Source: Ascidiaceihabitans sp029251465
Lineage (GTDB): Bacteria; Pseudomonadota; Alphaproteobacteria; Rhodobacterales; Rhodobacteraceae
DNA: 64,000 nt
Assembly: GCF_042932805.1 (NCBI RefSeq)
Contig: NZ_CP170633.1
Coordinates: 2,232,001 to 2,296,000 of the forward strand
Reading direction: 5' to 3'
Shown here piece after piece: positions 35,380-42,760 of this stretch (its first letter is position 1; each line of letters starts with the position of its first letter). Below the pieces are notes generated by a model. The model made no database searches. It saw only the letters and a list, made by a program, of their open reading frames with translations, and was not told where the DNA came from. A program made the translations under genes and the position numbers.

Positions 35380-35831
35380 AAGGGCAAGCTTTCGTTGGAT
35401 TTTATCCGTGCAACTTGCATCAAAGCCTCGATGTCGGCGATGTTCGGCAAGGTCAATATCTTGTTGCGGTAGATGTGTTGGTAATGGGCCATGTCGCGCG
35501 CAATTACGGACAGGCGCACATCTACACGGCCCAAAAACGTTTGAATTTCAATGACCTCAGGTACGTCGCGCGCCGCCTCAAAAAAATTCTCATGCGCTCG
35601 CCCAACTGTCTTGTCCAAAGTCACACGTAACGACACCTCGACCGCATAACCCAAAACTGCCCAATCAATGGACGCCTGCACACCTTTGACGATGCCATCA
35701 TCTTGCAAACGGGCCTGCCGGCGGGCAAGCTTGGCCACAGTGACCCCGCACCGGTCAGCCAGATCAGCAGGGCTTAGCCAAGGGTCTGCTTGCCATTGCC
35801 GCAGAATACGCCGATCCACATCATCAAGCAT
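35376..35831 (-). CDS. Lrp/AsnC-family regulator, first of a tandem pair
   Basis: 151 aa, same architecture: winged helix with LSPADLADRCGVTVAKLARRQ, RAM domain with VIEIQTFLGRVDVRL. Transcribed together with the next gene (4-bp overlap), so the two may form heteromers. Divergent from ilvC across 136 bp, a good position to control branched-chain amino acid synthesis as well as the operon itself. Confidence 0.93.
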   Translation of the reverse strand: MLDDVDRRILRQWQADPWLSPADLADRCGVTVAKLARRQARLQDDGIVKGVQASIDWAVLGYAVEVSLRVTLDKTVGRAHENFFEAARDVPEVIEIQTFLGRVDVRLSVIARDMAHYQHIYRNKILTLPNIADIEALMQVARIKSNESLPL

Positions 35832-35903
35832 GATTTTTCCACAATCTTATGAATTCACGAATACTTACGGCTTGTTTTGATCATAAATACTCAAAATGCA
35901 ACG

Positions 35904-35932
35904 CTGAAATCCTCATAAACTCTGATTATAAC
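35904..35932 (+). promoter_or_regulatory. Probable promoter of ilvC
   Basis: CTGAAA, a 17-bp spacer and TATAAC, with the -10 box ending 35 bp before the ilvC ATG. The surrounding divergent region is AT-rich, as expected for Lrp-type binding, but I see no clear symmetric site. Confidence 0.45.
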
Positions 35933-35967
35933 CGTTATCAGAAATCAAACTCCCGGGAGAGAAAACC

Positions 35968-36990
35968 ATGCGTGTATATTATGATCGCGATTGCGATGTT
36001 AACTTGATCAAAGAAATGAATGTTGCGATTTTGGGCTACGGCTCCCAAGGGCACGCACATGCGTTGAACCTGCGCGACAGTGGCGCGAAAAACGTTGTGG
36101 TTGCGCTGCGTGAAGGATCTGCATCCATCGCCAAAGCTGAAGGCGAAGGCCTGAAAACAATGGGCATCGCAGAAGCCGCGGCTTGGGCCGACCTGATCAT
36201 GTTCACAATGCCCGACGAACTGCAGGCCGACACCTACAAAAAATACGTCCACGACAACATTCGCCCAGGTGCCGCGATTGCATTCGCCCACGGCCTGAAC
36301 GTGCACTTTGGTCTGATCGAACCAAAAGCTGGCATCGACGTCATCATGATGGCACCAAAAGGCCCGGGCCACACTGTACGCGGCGAATACACCAAAGGCG
36401 GCGGCGTGCCTTGCTTGGTTGCTGTAGACAAAGACGCATCCGGCAAAGCGCTTGAAATCGGTCTGTCCTACTGCTCTGCCATCGGTGGCGGCCGCTCTGG
36501 CATCATCGAAACCGACTTCCGCGAAGAATGCGAAACCGACCTGTTCGGCGAACAAGCGGTTCTGTGTGGCGGCATCGTTGAATTGATCCGCATGGGTTTC
36601 GAAACTCTGGTCGAAGCTGGCTACGAACCTGAAATGGCATACTTCGAATGCCTGCACGAAACCAAATTGATCGTTGATTTGATCTACGAAGGCGGCATCG
36701 CCAACATGGACTACTCGATCTCGAACACCGCAGAATATGGCCAGTACGTTTCCGGCCCGCGCATCCTGCCATACGACGAAACAAAAGCCCGCATGAAAGC
36801 TGTCCTCAGCGACATCCAGTCCGGCAAATTCGTGCGTGACTTTATGCTCGAAAACGCAGTTGGCCAACCAACGATCAAAGCGTCCCGTCGCTCCAACGAC
36901 GAGCACCAGATCGAAGTTGTCGGCGGCAAATTGCGTGACATGATGCCTTGGATTTCCGCAGGCAAAATGGTCGACAAATCCAAAAACTAA
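35968..36990 (+). CDS. ilvC: Ketol-acid reductoisomerase, class I
   Basis: 340 aa, the short class I form. Isomerises and reduces acetolactate and acetohydroxybutyrate in valine, leucine and isoleucine synthesis, using NADPH and Mg. Rossmann motif LGYGSQGHAHALNLRDSG at about 22-39; KGPGHTVRGEY and the acidic Mg ligands in DLFGEQAVLCGG follow. The start has a GGGAGAG ribosome-binding site. Codon use is strongly biased, as in highly expressed genes. Ends with a strong terminator. Confidence 0.98.
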   Translation: MRVYYDRDCDVNLIKEMNVAILGYGSQGHAHALNLRDSGAKNVVVALREGSASIAKAEGEGLKTMGIAEAAAWADLIMFTMPDELQADTYKKYVHDNIRPGAAIAFAHGLNVHFGLIEPKAGIDVIMMAPKGPGHTVRGEYTKGGGVPCLVAVDKDASGKALEIGLSYCSAIGGGRSGIIETDFREECETDLFGEQAVLCGGIVELIRMGFETLVEAGYEPEMAYFECLHETKLIVDLIYEGGIANMDYSISNTAEYGQYVSGPRILPYDETKARMKAVLSDIQSGKFVRDFMLENAVGQPTIKASRRSNDEHQIEVVGGKLRDMMPWISAGKMVDKSKN

Positions 36991-37013
36991 ATTAGGGTCA
37001 TCCTAGCCCAAGA

Positions 37014-37046
37014 GGGCCCGGTCGACATCGGCCGGGCCCTTTTTTA
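37014..37046 (+). terminator. Intrinsic terminator of ilvC
   Basis: Arms GGGCCCGG / CCGGGCCC with a ten-base loop and a run of seven T, starting 24 bp after the stop. Confidence 0.93.
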
Positions 37047-37068
37047 TTGAACCAGCCAACCGCCAATT

Positions 37069-37086
37069 TGTTTCGCACGCGAAACA
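37069..37086. promoter_or_regulatory. 18-bp near-perfect palindrome, probable operator for the DMT transporter
   Basis: TGTTTCGC and GCGAAACA separated by AC, a perfect 8-bp inverted repeat 31 bp upstream of the transporter ATG and 22 bp after the ilvC terminator. No T-run follows, so it is not a terminator. Its form suits a dimeric helix-turn-helix repressor. Confidence 0.6.
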
Positions 37087-37117
37087 TTTTCATTTATTAA
37101 CAACAGGTTAATGACAC

Positions 37118-38035
37118 ATGTCAGACACAAGCAAAATCACCTGGCATTCGTGGGCGATGGTTGCGATCCTCGGTCTGACGTGGGGCGGAACGTTCCTTGT
37201 GACCGAAATCGCGCTGGAAGGCATCACGCCGTTCTGGCTCGCTGCCGGGCGCATCAGCTTTGCGGCCTTGTTGATGACCGCGATCTGGCTGCCACGTGGT
37301 GCCAAATTGTTTGCCGCACCACCCAATCGCGAGGCCAAGACGTTGCTGTTGATCAGCGGCGCGCTCAGCTCGGCGATCCCGTTCATGTTGCTGGCTTGGG
37401 GGCAGCAATTCGTCACCGGCGGTTTTGCGGGCGTGTCCATGGCCGCCGTCGCGTTGATGGTTTTGCCGATGGCCCATTTTCTGGTTCCAAACGAACAAAT
37501 GACATGGCGAAAATCCGCAGGATTCCTGATCGGCTTTATCGGTGTGGTGGTTCTGATTGGCGCACAAGCCTTTGAAAGTTCGGGATCAAACATGGAAACA
37601 TGGGGGCGGTTTGCCTGCCTTGCTGCGGCCATGTGTTACGGCGTAAATTCGATCCTGATGCGGCGATTGCCTGACGTGGACACGATCGGTTTGTCGACCG
37701 TGATGATCCTGATGGCCATGCTGATCACCGTACCAGCGGCCCTGTTGATCGAAGGGTTGCCCCCCGTGCCCGAGACAAAAACCCTAGTGGTCATCGCGTT
37801 TCTGGGCCTGATCCCGACGGCTGCTGCAAACTTTTTGCGCACCTACGTGATCCGCACCGCAGGGCCAGTGTTCATGTCGATCACCAATTACCAAGTGCCG
37901 ATTTGGTCCGTGGTTTTGGGCGCGTTGCTGTTGGGCGAACCCCTGCCAGCCTCACTGTTGTGGGCGATGGTTTTGATTTTGGCAGGCGTCGGCCTTAGCC
38001 AATACGGAGCCTTGCGGCGGTTGTTTCGCAGATAG
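37118..38035 (+). CDS. DMT-superfamily (EamA) transporter
   Basis: 305 aa with ten predicted membrane helices in two EamA repeats (first repeat begins SWAMVAILGLTWGGTFLVTE; second around MCYGVNSILMRRL). Family members export amino acids, nucleobases or other metabolites. Substrate unknown. The palindrome just upstream suggests specific control. Confidence 0.92.
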   Translation: MSDTSKITWHSWAMVAILGLTWGGTFLVTEIALEGITPFWLAAGRISFAALLMTAIWLPRGAKLFAAPPNREAKTLLLISGALSSAIPFMLLAWGQQFVTGGFAGVSMAAVALMVLPMAHFLVPNEQMTWRKSAGFLIGFIGVVVLIGAQAFESSGSNMETWGRFACLAAAMCYGVNSILMRRLPDVDTIGLSTVMILMAMLITVPAALLIEGLPPVPETKTLVVIAFLGLIPTAAANFLRTYVIRTAGPVFMSITNYQVPIWSVVLGALLLGEPLPASLLWAMVLILAGVGLSQYGALRRLFRR

Positions 38036-38038
38036 GTT

Positions 38039-38533
38039 TTAGTACCGGCCCAAGTCCATTTTTGCTTTTGCCAAAACCTTGCCTGCGGCACTCACCGCCT
38101 TGACGTCGGCCTGATATTTGTTGCCGCGCCCGCCCGAACATGGTGGTAAATAACCCGCCGATGCATAGTCGCCTGTGCTGCGCGCTTTTTTGATCACGCG
38201 CACGCCACCGGGAAGGTTCGCGGACAAGCCAGGGACTGCGGGGAACGTCCCGCTGGTGCCTTTGACCGGGTAACCGATCGTGCCGTGCCCACCTTTTGAG
38301 GATAGTTTGGAAAAGCTCTTGTCGTTGTATTCCACGACCAACATGACCGTGCCTACGGGGATGCCGGTGACCTGAAATGGCGGCGTTTTGCCTTTGCCGC
38401 CGTGCAACGTGCATTGCTGGCCAGCAGGCACCTTTTTGCCATCCCAAGGGGCGCTAACGCGGGCGTTCATATCTGCCAAAGTGGGTGTTGCAACCGCAAT
38501 CAACAACGCAAAAACAGGGCTAAACAGCTTCAT
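38039..38533 (-). CDS. Secreted PEBP/YbhB-like protein
   Basis: 164 aa from the ATG at 38533 (AGGTG upstream). A signal peptide ends after TLA (about residue 20). The rest fits the phosphatidylethanolamine-binding protein fold in divergent form: TPPFQVTGIPVGTVMLVVEYND, GGHGTIGYPV, and a Cys pair (QQC and PPC) likely disulphide-bonded in the periplasm. Ligand unknown. Convergent with the transporter gene, 3 bp apart. Confidence 0.72.
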   Translation of the reverse strand: MKLFSPVFALLIAVATPTLADMNARVSAPWDGKKVPAGQQCTLHGGKGKTPPFQVTGIPVGTVMLVVEYNDKSFSKLSSKGGHGTIGYPVKGTSGTFPAVPGLSANLPGGVRVIKKARSTGDYASAGYLPPCSGGRGNKYQADVKAVSAAGKVLAKAKMDLGRY

Positions 38534-38590
38534 ATCGGGACACCTAAACAACTACAATCAGCACGAGTTTGCCGCATGTTCCGCTCAGGA

Positions 38591-39937
38591 TCAAGTCGCC
38601 ACAGCTTCTTGAACCGCTTGCACGATGCTGTCGACCGACGCGTTCAGGATGCCTTCATCTTCGCTTTCGGCCATGACGCGCACCAAAGGTTCGGTGCCCG
38701 ATTTGCGAATCAACAGGCGTCCGTTGCCGACCAAATCGGCTTCGGCTTGCGCGATTGCGGCCTTGACGCTGGCATCATCCAACGGCGTTTGACCTGCGGA
38801 AAAGCGTACGTTTTTCAACAGCTGCGGGACCGGTTCAAAGGAGCTTAGCAGCGCGCTGGCCGGTTTTTCCGAGCGGATCATTTCGGCTAGAAATTGCAGG
38901 CCTGCCATCAGCCCGTCGCCGGTTGTGGAATAATCGGTCATCACGATGTGCCCCGATTGCTCACCGCCCAAATTGTACCCGCCTTTGCGCATCCGTTCGA
39001 CCACGTAACGGTCGCCAACGGACGTACGTTCAAGGCGCAAACCTTTGTTTTCGAGGAACCTTTCAAGACCGAGGTTGGACATGACCGTCGCCACCAAGGC
39101 ATTGCCGTTTAGCCGGTCTTCGGCCCCCCAGCGCGCGGCCATCAGCGCCATAAATTGATCGCCGTCGCCGACTTTTCCGTTTTCGTCCAGCAAGATCACG
39201 CGGTCTGCATCGCCGTCCAAACAGATGCCAACATCAGCCCCGTGTGCGACCACCGTTTCGGCCGCTGATTGCGGGTGGGTCGAGCCGCAATCCTCGTTGA
39301 TGTTGTGCCCGTTTGGCGCGGTTCCGACGGGAATGACGGTGGCGCCAAGTTCCCACAACGCTTCGGGCGCGACTTTGTACGCGGCCCCGTTTGCGCAATC
39401 GACAACGACCTTGAGACCGTCAAGGCGCATGCTGCGCGGAAAGCTGGATTTGACCCGTTCGACATAGCGAAAACGCCCGTCATCGATGCGTTTTGCACGT
39501 CCGATTTGCGAGGATTCGATGGGGTCGACACCCGAGGCGACCAGCGCTTCGATTTCGGCCTCGACTGCGTCGGACAGTTTGAATCCGTCGGGGCCAAAAA
39601 ACTTGATTCCGTTGTCGATCGCAGGGTTGTGGCTGGCGGAAATCATCACGCCAAGGTCGGCGCGCATGGACCGCGTGAGCAACCCAACGGCAGGCGTCGG
39701 CACCGGCCCAAGCAGCAGCACGTTCATGCCCGTACTCGTCAGCCCCGCCGTCAGCGCATTTTCGAACATATAGCCCGAAAGCCGCGTGTCCTTGCCGATC
39801 ACAACACGGCGCACGCCGCCGGAATCCCGTTTAAAATACCGCCCGACAGCGGCCCCGATACGCAGGGCCATTTCGGCGGTCATGGGATGCATATTGGCAG
39901 TGCCACGCACGCCGTCGGTACCAAAAAGCTTAGTCAT
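38591..39937 (-). CDS. glmM: Phosphoglucosamine mutase
   Basis: 448 aa from the ATG at 39937. Converts glucosamine-6-P to glucosamine-1-P for UDP-GlcNAc and so peptidoglycan and lipid A. N-terminal KLFGTDGVRGTAN; the phosphoserine loop MISASHNPAIDNGIKFFG with Ser near 100; metal loop DGDADR; sugar loop GEQSGH; and the phosphate-binding RKSGTEPLVRVM at the end. The start lies inside folP (8-bp overlap), so folB-folP-glmM is one unit. Confidence 0.97.
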   Translation of the reverse strand: MTKLFGTDGVRGTANMHPMTAEMALRIGAAVGRYFKRDSGGVRRVVIGKDTRLSGYMFENALTAGLTSTGMNVLLLGPVPTPAVGLLTRSMRADLGVMISASHNPAIDNGIKFFGPDGFKLSDAVEAEIEALVASGVDPIESSQIGRAKRIDDGRFRYVERVKSSFPRSMRLDGLKVVVDCANGAAYKVAPEALWELGATVIPVGTAPNGHNINEDCGSTHPQSAAETVVAHGADVGICLDGDADRVILLDENGKVGDGDQFMALMAARWGAEDRLNGNALVATVMSNLGLERFLENKGLRLERTSVGDRYVVERMRKGGYNLGGEQSGHIVMTDYSTTGDGLMAGLQFLAEMIRSEKPASALLSSFEPVPQLLKNVRFSAGQTPLDDASVKAAIAQAEADLVGNGRLLIRKSGTEPLVRVMAESEDEGILNASVDSIVQAVQEAVAT

Positions 39938-40949
39938 ATCCGCCTTGTGCCATGCCAGCCCGCCACAGCGCAATGGCTTGTGCGTGTTCCGCTACATCAT
40001 GGGCGCGGATGATTTGGATGCCTTGGCTGATTGCGCCGATCGCGACACCAACAGAACCGGGACCGCGCGCGTTCGCTTGGGTGACGTTACCGATGGTGCC
40101 GATGAATTTTTTGCGCGATGCCCCCAGCAGGATTGGCACGCCGAGGCTGTGAAACAGGCTGATCCGGTGCAAGAGTTTCAGGTTGTGGGGTAGTTTTTTG
40201 CCAAAACCGATGCCCGGATCTGCGATGATCTGGTCGCGTGGAATGCCAAGGGATGTGAGGTATTCGATCCGCTGTAAAAGGTAGTCGTACACGTCCAACA
40301 CTACGTCACCGTATTGTGGATCGTCTTGCATTGTTGCCGGATCGCCTTGGGCGTGCATGACGCAAACAGGGGTTTTTCGGGCAGCGCAAAGCGGGGCGAG
40401 GTCTGGGTCAAACCCAAAGCCAGACACGTCATTCACGATATTTGCACCTGCATCGAGGGCAGCATTGGCAACCGTGGATTTGCGTGTGTCGATTGAAATT
40501 GGAGTGGTCAGGTTTGCCGCGCGTAGGGCTGCGATGACAGGGGCTGTGCGTTCGATTTCTTCGGATTCGGGGACGAATGCAGCACCGGGGCGGGTGGATT
40601 CCCCCCCAATATCAATAAGATGTGCGCCTTGCTCTGCCATTTTGGTAGCCGCATGTGTGGCCGCCGACAGGTCATCATGGCGCCCGCCGTCGGAAAAGCT
40701 GTCAGGCGTGACGTTCAAGATGCCCATCAAAACCGGAGCGGAAAAATCAAGACCCGCGACAGGCGTGCGGGGCTTCGTCAAATTCTGACGTTCTTGGTCA
40801 GTCAGCTGATCGGCAAGCACCACTTCATCGGCACCTTCACGGCGCAAAACTTCGACATGCGTGAACCAACCAGAACCACCCGCGAGCGACACCGCCCCAG
40901 TTGGCCGCGCCGGTCCCATTTGCACAAGCGGGCGGACGTAGCGTTGCAT
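39930..40949 (-). CDS. folP: Dihydropteroate synthase
   Basis: 339 aa from the ATG at 40949, which shares a base with the folB stop. Joins p-aminobenzoate to the pterin pyrophosphate in folate synthesis. TIM-barrel motifs: LMGILNVTPDSFSDGG, IDIGGESTRPGA, IVNDVSGFG, DPGIGFGKKLPHNL and LLGASRKKFIG. An N-terminal stretch of about 60 residues precedes the barrel, longer than in E. coli FolP and usual for the group. Confidence 0.97.
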   Translation of the reverse strand: MQRYVRPLVQMGPARPTGAVSLAGGSGWFTHVEVLRREGADEVVLADQLTDQERQNLTKPRTPVAGLDFSAPVLMGILNVTPDSFSDGGRHDDLSAATHAATKMAEQGAHLIDIGGESTRPGAAFVPESEEIERTAPVIAALRAANLTTPISIDTRKSTVANAALDAGANIVNDVSGFGFDPDLAPLCAARKTPVCVMHAQGDPATMQDDPQYGDVVLDVYDYLLQRIEYLTSLGIPRDQIIADPGIGFGKKLPHNLKLLHRISLFHSLGVPILLGASRKKFIGTIGNVTQANARGPGSVGVAIGAISQGIQIIRAHDVAEHAQAIALWRAGMAQGGYD

Positions 40950-41869
40950 CACAGGGTCGCTTGGGTCGCGGGCACAGCGCGCAGGGGAACTGGCCCGCCT
41001 ATCGGCAAATCGGCACCAATCACGATCATCTCTTGGGCGTCAAATGTCGCGGCGAACCATGCGGCCAAGGCCACGGCATCACTGGGTTGCGCGGAGGGAC
41101 CATCCACCGCATCGAGCATGATTTTCGACGGTGCCCAGACGCAAATCTGGCCGTTGCGCATGCCCCAATCCAGCTCGGTTCGGGTTTCAACCACGACGCA
41201 GCGGTCGTCTTTTGAGGCTAAAACCCACGCGTTTTGTTCAATCGCCAACAAATCCACGCGCCGTTGGGTCATTTTGTGACCGGTTTGCGGCGCGGCGATA
41301 TCCCCTGCCCCGACGCATAAAACCAGCGGGCGGTCATTGGCTTGCACCTGGTCGATCCAGCCGCCCAAATGCGGTGATGCGATGGCGGCGTTGGACAGGA
41401 AAACCAGTTCAGGGTGCAATGCCTCTTCGGCCTCGACTTCTACTGCGTCGCCGCCACGTGCGCGCACGATTTCGACGCCCAAAGCGCCCGGGCCCCGGTC
41501 CAGTTTTTCGATCCGCACAAAGGTGCGCATGGCTTGGGGTTCCAGCAAAATGCGATCCGCGACCCGTTCGGCCAAAGTTTCGAGCAGGTTCAGACGCTCG
41601 TCTGCCAGCTCGAATGTGATGGCCTCGGTGACTTTGTCGTAACTCAGGATGCGGTCCACATCATCGTCGATGGGGCCGGTCAGCGGCACAACTTCGACGA
41701 CGATGTTGAAACAGATGCGTTGGGTGACGCCGCGTTCGGCCTGAAAGGCACCGATTTCCACATCGACGGCGTAATCACGCACGGAAATGCGGTCCAACGG
41801 GCCGTCTATGGCCGTGGCCTCGGACCGTTCGGATGGGTGTGCAAAGGCAAGACGGACTTCGGAGCTCAT
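40949..41869 (-). CDS. folB: Dihydroneopterin aldolase with an extra C-terminal domain
   Basis: 306 aa, more than twice the usual 120. Residues about 25-140 are the FolB fold: RISVRDYAVDVEIGAFQAER (active-site Glu region), ILSYDKVTEAI and LNLLETLAERVADRIL. The remaining 165 residues (from about GDAVEVEAEE on) form a second region with a VLCVGAGDIAAP strand-turn and AIEQNAWVLASKDDR, which I do not recognise. Translationally coupled to folP, so its role is in folate synthesis; the second domain could help in channeling or be a degenerate enzyme. Confidence 0.85.
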   Translation of the reverse strand: MSSEVRLAFAHPSERSEATAIDGPLDRISVRDYAVDVEIGAFQAERGVTQRICFNIVVEVVPLTGPIDDDVDRILSYDKVTEAITFELADERLNLLETLAERVADRILLEPQAMRTFVRIEKLDRGPGALGVEIVRARGGDAVEVEAEEALHPELVFLSNAAIASPHLGGWIDQVQANDRPLVLCVGAGDIAAPQTGHKMTQRRVDLLAIEQNAWVLASKDDRCVVVETRTELDWGMRNGQICVWAPSKIMLDAVDGPSAQPSDAVALAAWFAATFDAQEMIVIGADLPIGGPVPLRAVPATQATL

Positions 41870-41968
41870 GGGTCAACCCTCGGGCAGCAGTGACAGTTGG
41901 GCACGGTGTACCTGCCCTGCGCGTCTATACCTGCGCGTTAACCGTCAAGCCAGACCTCAAATGCGGCG

Positions 41969-42598
41969 TTAGTTCGAGGCAGAGCGGTATGTGTGGCGGT
42001 AAAAAATATGCACACCGATGCGCGCGGTCTTGGTGTAAACCTTGGCCCAACGCGGGTTCACGGCGGTGGTGTGGTAGTGCGTCGCGCCATTTGTCAGCGC
42101 CGGCGATTTGCCGTCAATGATGGCGCGCGCCACTTTGGACACCCGCGCATAGGCTGTTGGTTCACCGATTTTTTCGGCATGACCGTCGCAGGTGTAGGTG
42201 AACTGGCACTGGTATTTTTTGCCGGTACCTTGGTTAATCACACCACACAAAGACGTCGGAAAACGCGTGCTTTTGACCCGGTTCATGATCACTTCGGCCA
42301 CGGCGAACTGGCCTTTGACCGTCTCGCCGCGCGCCTCGAAATACAGCGCCTCGGACAGACATTTCCACTGCGCGTCACCCTTGGCTTTGGGTTGGGCATC
42401 AAGCCAAGCGCGCGAAAACTGCACGCCAGAGCCTGAGACAACCGGCGTCACAATCATATTTTGCAGGTGATCTTTCGGAACAGAAGACAAGCCTTTGGTT
42501 TCGGTGCGCAACAAGGCGCGGGCCTGATCTTCGTTTGCGAAGGCTGCAAAGGGCAGCAGAAAAACAGATATGATAATCGTTACAAACAGACGATGCAT
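41969..42598 (-). CDS. Cell wall hydrolase, SleB/CwlJ family
   Basis: 209 aa from the ATG at 42598. Signal peptide ending near AFA (about residue 20). The Hydrolase_2 domain is in the second half: CLSEALYFEARGETVKGQFAVAEVIMNR has the catalytic Glu, followed by SLCGVINQG and CQFTYTCDGH, and a late GATHYHTTAVNPRW. In Bacillus these enzymes open spore cortex; in alphaproteobacteria they are general peptidoglycan lytic enzymes. Confidence 0.92.
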   Translation of the reverse strand: MHRLFVTIIISVFLLPFAAFANEDQARALLRTETKGLSSVPKDHLQNMIVTPVVSGSGVQFSRAWLDAQPKAKGDAQWKCLSEALYFEARGETVKGQFAVAEVIMNRVKSTRFPTSLCGVINQGTGKKYQCQFTYTCDGHAEKIGEPTAYARVSKVARAIIDGKSPALTNGATHYHTTAVNPRWAKVYTKTARIGVHIFYRHTYRSASN

Positions 42599-42687
42599 GT
42601 GGTGTTCCGGAGCAATTTCGTTCTGCGCCACTTAGACACTTTCAGGGTTAACGTCTAGTTTGCCGGGTTCAAATGCCGCAGGTCGCA

Positions 42688-42705
42688 CGGATCGCACGTG
42701 ATCCG
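42688..42705. terminator. Inverted repeat downstream of ppdK
   Basis: CGGATC / GATCCG with a GCACGT loop, about 55 bp beyond the ppdK stop on the minus strand. The whole 18 bp is nearly self-complementary. No T-run follows, so terminator function is weakly supported. Confidence 0.3.
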
Positions 42706-42760
42706 CGGGCGGCACATTTATGCGCATCACCGCTTGATCTGGGCCTTTAACGGGCCTGTG

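Noticed and set aside
35832..35967. Branched-chain leader peptide/attenuator before ilvC
   Set aside because: No short frame rich in Leu/Ile/Val codons and no terminator hairpin in the leader.
35938..36906. 322-codon minus-strand frame opposite ilvC
   Set aside because: Phe/Val-rich antisense of the biased ilvC codons; no ribosome-binding site.
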